Source of the DNA: F23-B02 sp045601285
GTDB taxonomy: Bacteria > Bacillota > Clostridia > Oscillospirales > Oscillospiraceae
NCBI GenBank assembly: GCA_045601285.1
Contig: JAZRZJ010000069.1
Span: 1 to 5,166 of the forward strand
DNA: 5,166 nucleotides
Direction: 5' to 3'
Each line of letters begins with the position of its first letter. Positions within the stretch are counted from its first letter, which is position 1. The notes beneath the pieces are model-generated. The model ran no database searches. It saw only the letters and a program-made list of their open reading frames with translations, and was not told the DNA's origin. Position numbers and translations under genes: made by a program. Positions 4,122-5,166 of this stretch are shown piece by piece.

Positions 4122-5085
4122 ACGCCAGTTTTTAGCAAAGCTCGAGAATGAGCTTTCCGGACTCGATAAGGAAGAGAGAGAAAGACAGCTCGATTTCTAC
4201 GAAGAAATGATCAACGACAGAATTGACGAAGGCATGAGCGAGGAGGAAGCTGTCAGGAATATCGGCACCGTTCAGGGAGTTGCCTCAAAGATACTGAGCG
4301 AAGCAGCGCCCGAACAGCTCGGAAGAAAAAGAAAAATCGGTAAAAAAGGCTGGATTTGCATCGCTCTTGCCGCCCTGCTCCTCATTGGCGCCGCAGCAGT
4401 TGCTGTGGAAATCATTGAGGAAAAGCTGGAGAATGAGGGTATTGACCTTGGTGACCTTATTGAAGACCGTATTGGTCTCGACGGCTGTTGGCTGTTCGGA
4501 AGTTCAGATGCGGAGCTTGAAGTAAGTGATGTACACTCCGTTGACATTGCCTGGGCATGCGGCAAGGTAACCGTAGATGAAGCCGAGGGAAAAAGCATCG
4601 TTATAAAGGCTGGCGACGAGGAAGCTCTTGAGTATAAGATTAAGGACGGCACGCTGTATGTCAGCAATACCGATAATTTTGACGGCAAAGCAGACCTGAA
4701 AGTGCTTATTCCTGAGGACATCATGCAGATGGATAAGCTCAATGTTGCTGCCACCGCAGGTGATGTGCGCATTGACGGTGAGTATTTCGCAGATATCAAT
4801 GTCACAGCTGCAGGCGGTACTGTACGCCTCAATCCCGATGATGCGGCAAATGTCAGCATCTCCTCTGCAGACGGCGACGTGTTTCTTGAGCTCGACGAGG
4901 ACGATGCATTCGTAATGAACTATGCTGTTGAGGGCGGCAGCGTGTCCGTGGGCTTTGACCGCAGCTTCGTAAACGAAAGCGGAAACGGCGAAAGTGCCAG
5001 ATATGACCACAGCCTCGGCAGAGCAAACTGCCTGAATCTGAATATCTCCGTTGCAGGCGGAAACATAAAGCTTATTGACGACTGA
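4114..5085 (+). CDS. HAAS (DUF1700) membrane protein with DUF4097-like beta-repeat domain
   Basis: The 323-residue product has three parts. Residues 1-61 are a charged helical HAAS/DUF1700 domain, with FLAKLENELSGL, RQLDFYEEMINDRIDEGMS and EEEAVRNIG. After a Lys/Arg-rich stretch (71-78), residues about 80-100 form one transmembrane helix, placing the N-terminus in the cytoplasm. Residues about 135-323 are a beta-rich DUF4097-like domain with repeated short rungs carrying Gly turns: TAGDVRI (214-220), TAAGGTVRL (231-239), SSADGDVFL (250-258), VEGGSVSV (272-279) and SVAGGNIKL (312-320). This domain would lie outside the membrane. AAGGAGG (4100-4106) lies 7 nt before the ATG, inside the end of padR. 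The likely role is an envelope sensor or partner that controls the cognate PadR repressor, but the ligand and output are unknown. No effector such as an ABC transporter follows within the window. Two cysteines (125, 149) flank the start of the outer domain. Confidence 0.88.
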   Translation: MNKRQFLAKLENELSGLDKEERERQLDFYEEMINDRIDEGMSEEEAVRNIGTVQGVASKILSEAAPEQLGRKRKIGKKGWICIALAALLLIGAAAVAVEIIEEKLENEGIDLGDLIEDRIGLDGCWLFGSSDAELEVSDVHSVDIAWACGKVTVDEAEGKSIVIKAGDEEALEYKIKDGTLYVSNTDNFDGKADLKVLIPEDIMQMDKLNVAATAGDVRIDGEYFADINVTAAGGTVRLNPDDAANVSISSADGDVFLELDEDDAFVMNYAVEGGSVSVGFDRSFVNESGNGESARYDHSLGRANCLNLNISVAGGNIKLIDD

Positions 5086-5126
5086 TTTTTGCACTCGGCT
5101 ACGTCACGTACACATTTTCAAAAAAG

Positions 5127-5166
5127 TGTCATTCTGAGGAGCAGAGCGACGAAGAATCCCCCCGTT
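5127..5166. repeat. Start of an intergenic repeat-like sequence, cut by the window end
   Basis: After the HAAS gene there is no clear terminator, only a weak imperfect hairpin (ACAC...GTGT, about 5109-5129). From 5127 the sequence TGTCATTCTGAGGAGC, then GAGCGACGAAGAATCC, with arms ATTCT (5131-5135) and AGAAT (5153-5157), resembles a widespread short intergenic motif that I recall from many bacterial genomes. The nearby CGGCTACG (5096-5103) repeats, in inverse orientation, eight bases of the tsaB-upp element (2946-2953). No ORF is visible. The element is incomplete here and the family assignment is from memory. Confidence 0.45.

Noticed and set aside
4504..5094. 196-codon minus-strand ORF antisense to the HAAS gene
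   Set aside because: The sense strand has clear domains, a ribosome site and coupling to padR; the antisense frame has no start signals and no recognisable motif.

Overview
The window looks like chromosomal core sequence from a low-to-mid G+C Gram-positive anaerobe, most likely a Clostridia member of the Ruminococcaceae/Oscillospiraceae type. The signs are strong AGGAGG-type ribosome binding sites, TTGACA/TATAAT-type promoters with 17-nt spacers, a PadR plus DUF1700 (HAAS)/DUF4097 gene pair, and intergenic repeat sequences of a style I associate with gut Clostridia. The taxonomic placement is inference from gene content and style; no marker gene proves it.

Layout. The left part (1-1680) reads on the minus strand. 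It holds a tRNA-Asp(GTC) gene with its own promoter, an unannotated 49-codon gene for a small single-pass membrane protein with a Lys-rich tail (147..296) behind a strong promoter and a leader of about 105 nt, an intrinsic terminator, and a RodA/FtsW-family (SEDS) peptidoglycan polymerase gene. A compact divergent promoter region (about 1634-1700) separates this from plus-strand genes. These are tsaE and tsaB, overlapping by one base, both for the tRNA t6A37 threonylcarbamoyl modification; then an intergenic hairpin-rich repeat containing a terminator; then upp (uracil phosphoribosyltransferase) with its own strong terminator. The right part is a two-gene operon of a small PadR-type repressor and a membrane protein with an N-terminal HAAS (DUF1700) domain, one transmembrane helix and an extracytoplasmic beta-repeat (DUF4097-like) domain. 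The window ends inside another repeat-like intergenic sequence.

How the genes work together. tsaE and tsaB act in the same tRNA-modification complex. RodA acts in wall synthesis and upp in pyrimidine salvage; they are neighbours rather than pathway partners. The PadR/HAAS pair looks like a self-contained envelope-sensing regulatory unit, with a dyad operator over the padR -10 region suggesting autorepression. The same half-site (TACTATG/CATAGTA) occurs as an inverted repeat at the start of the small membrane-protein transcript 3.4 kb away, which hints that the PadR protein might also control that gene. I see no clear novel multi-gene system. The least described parts are the small membrane protein with its leader dyad, and the PadR/HAAS/DUF4097 unit.
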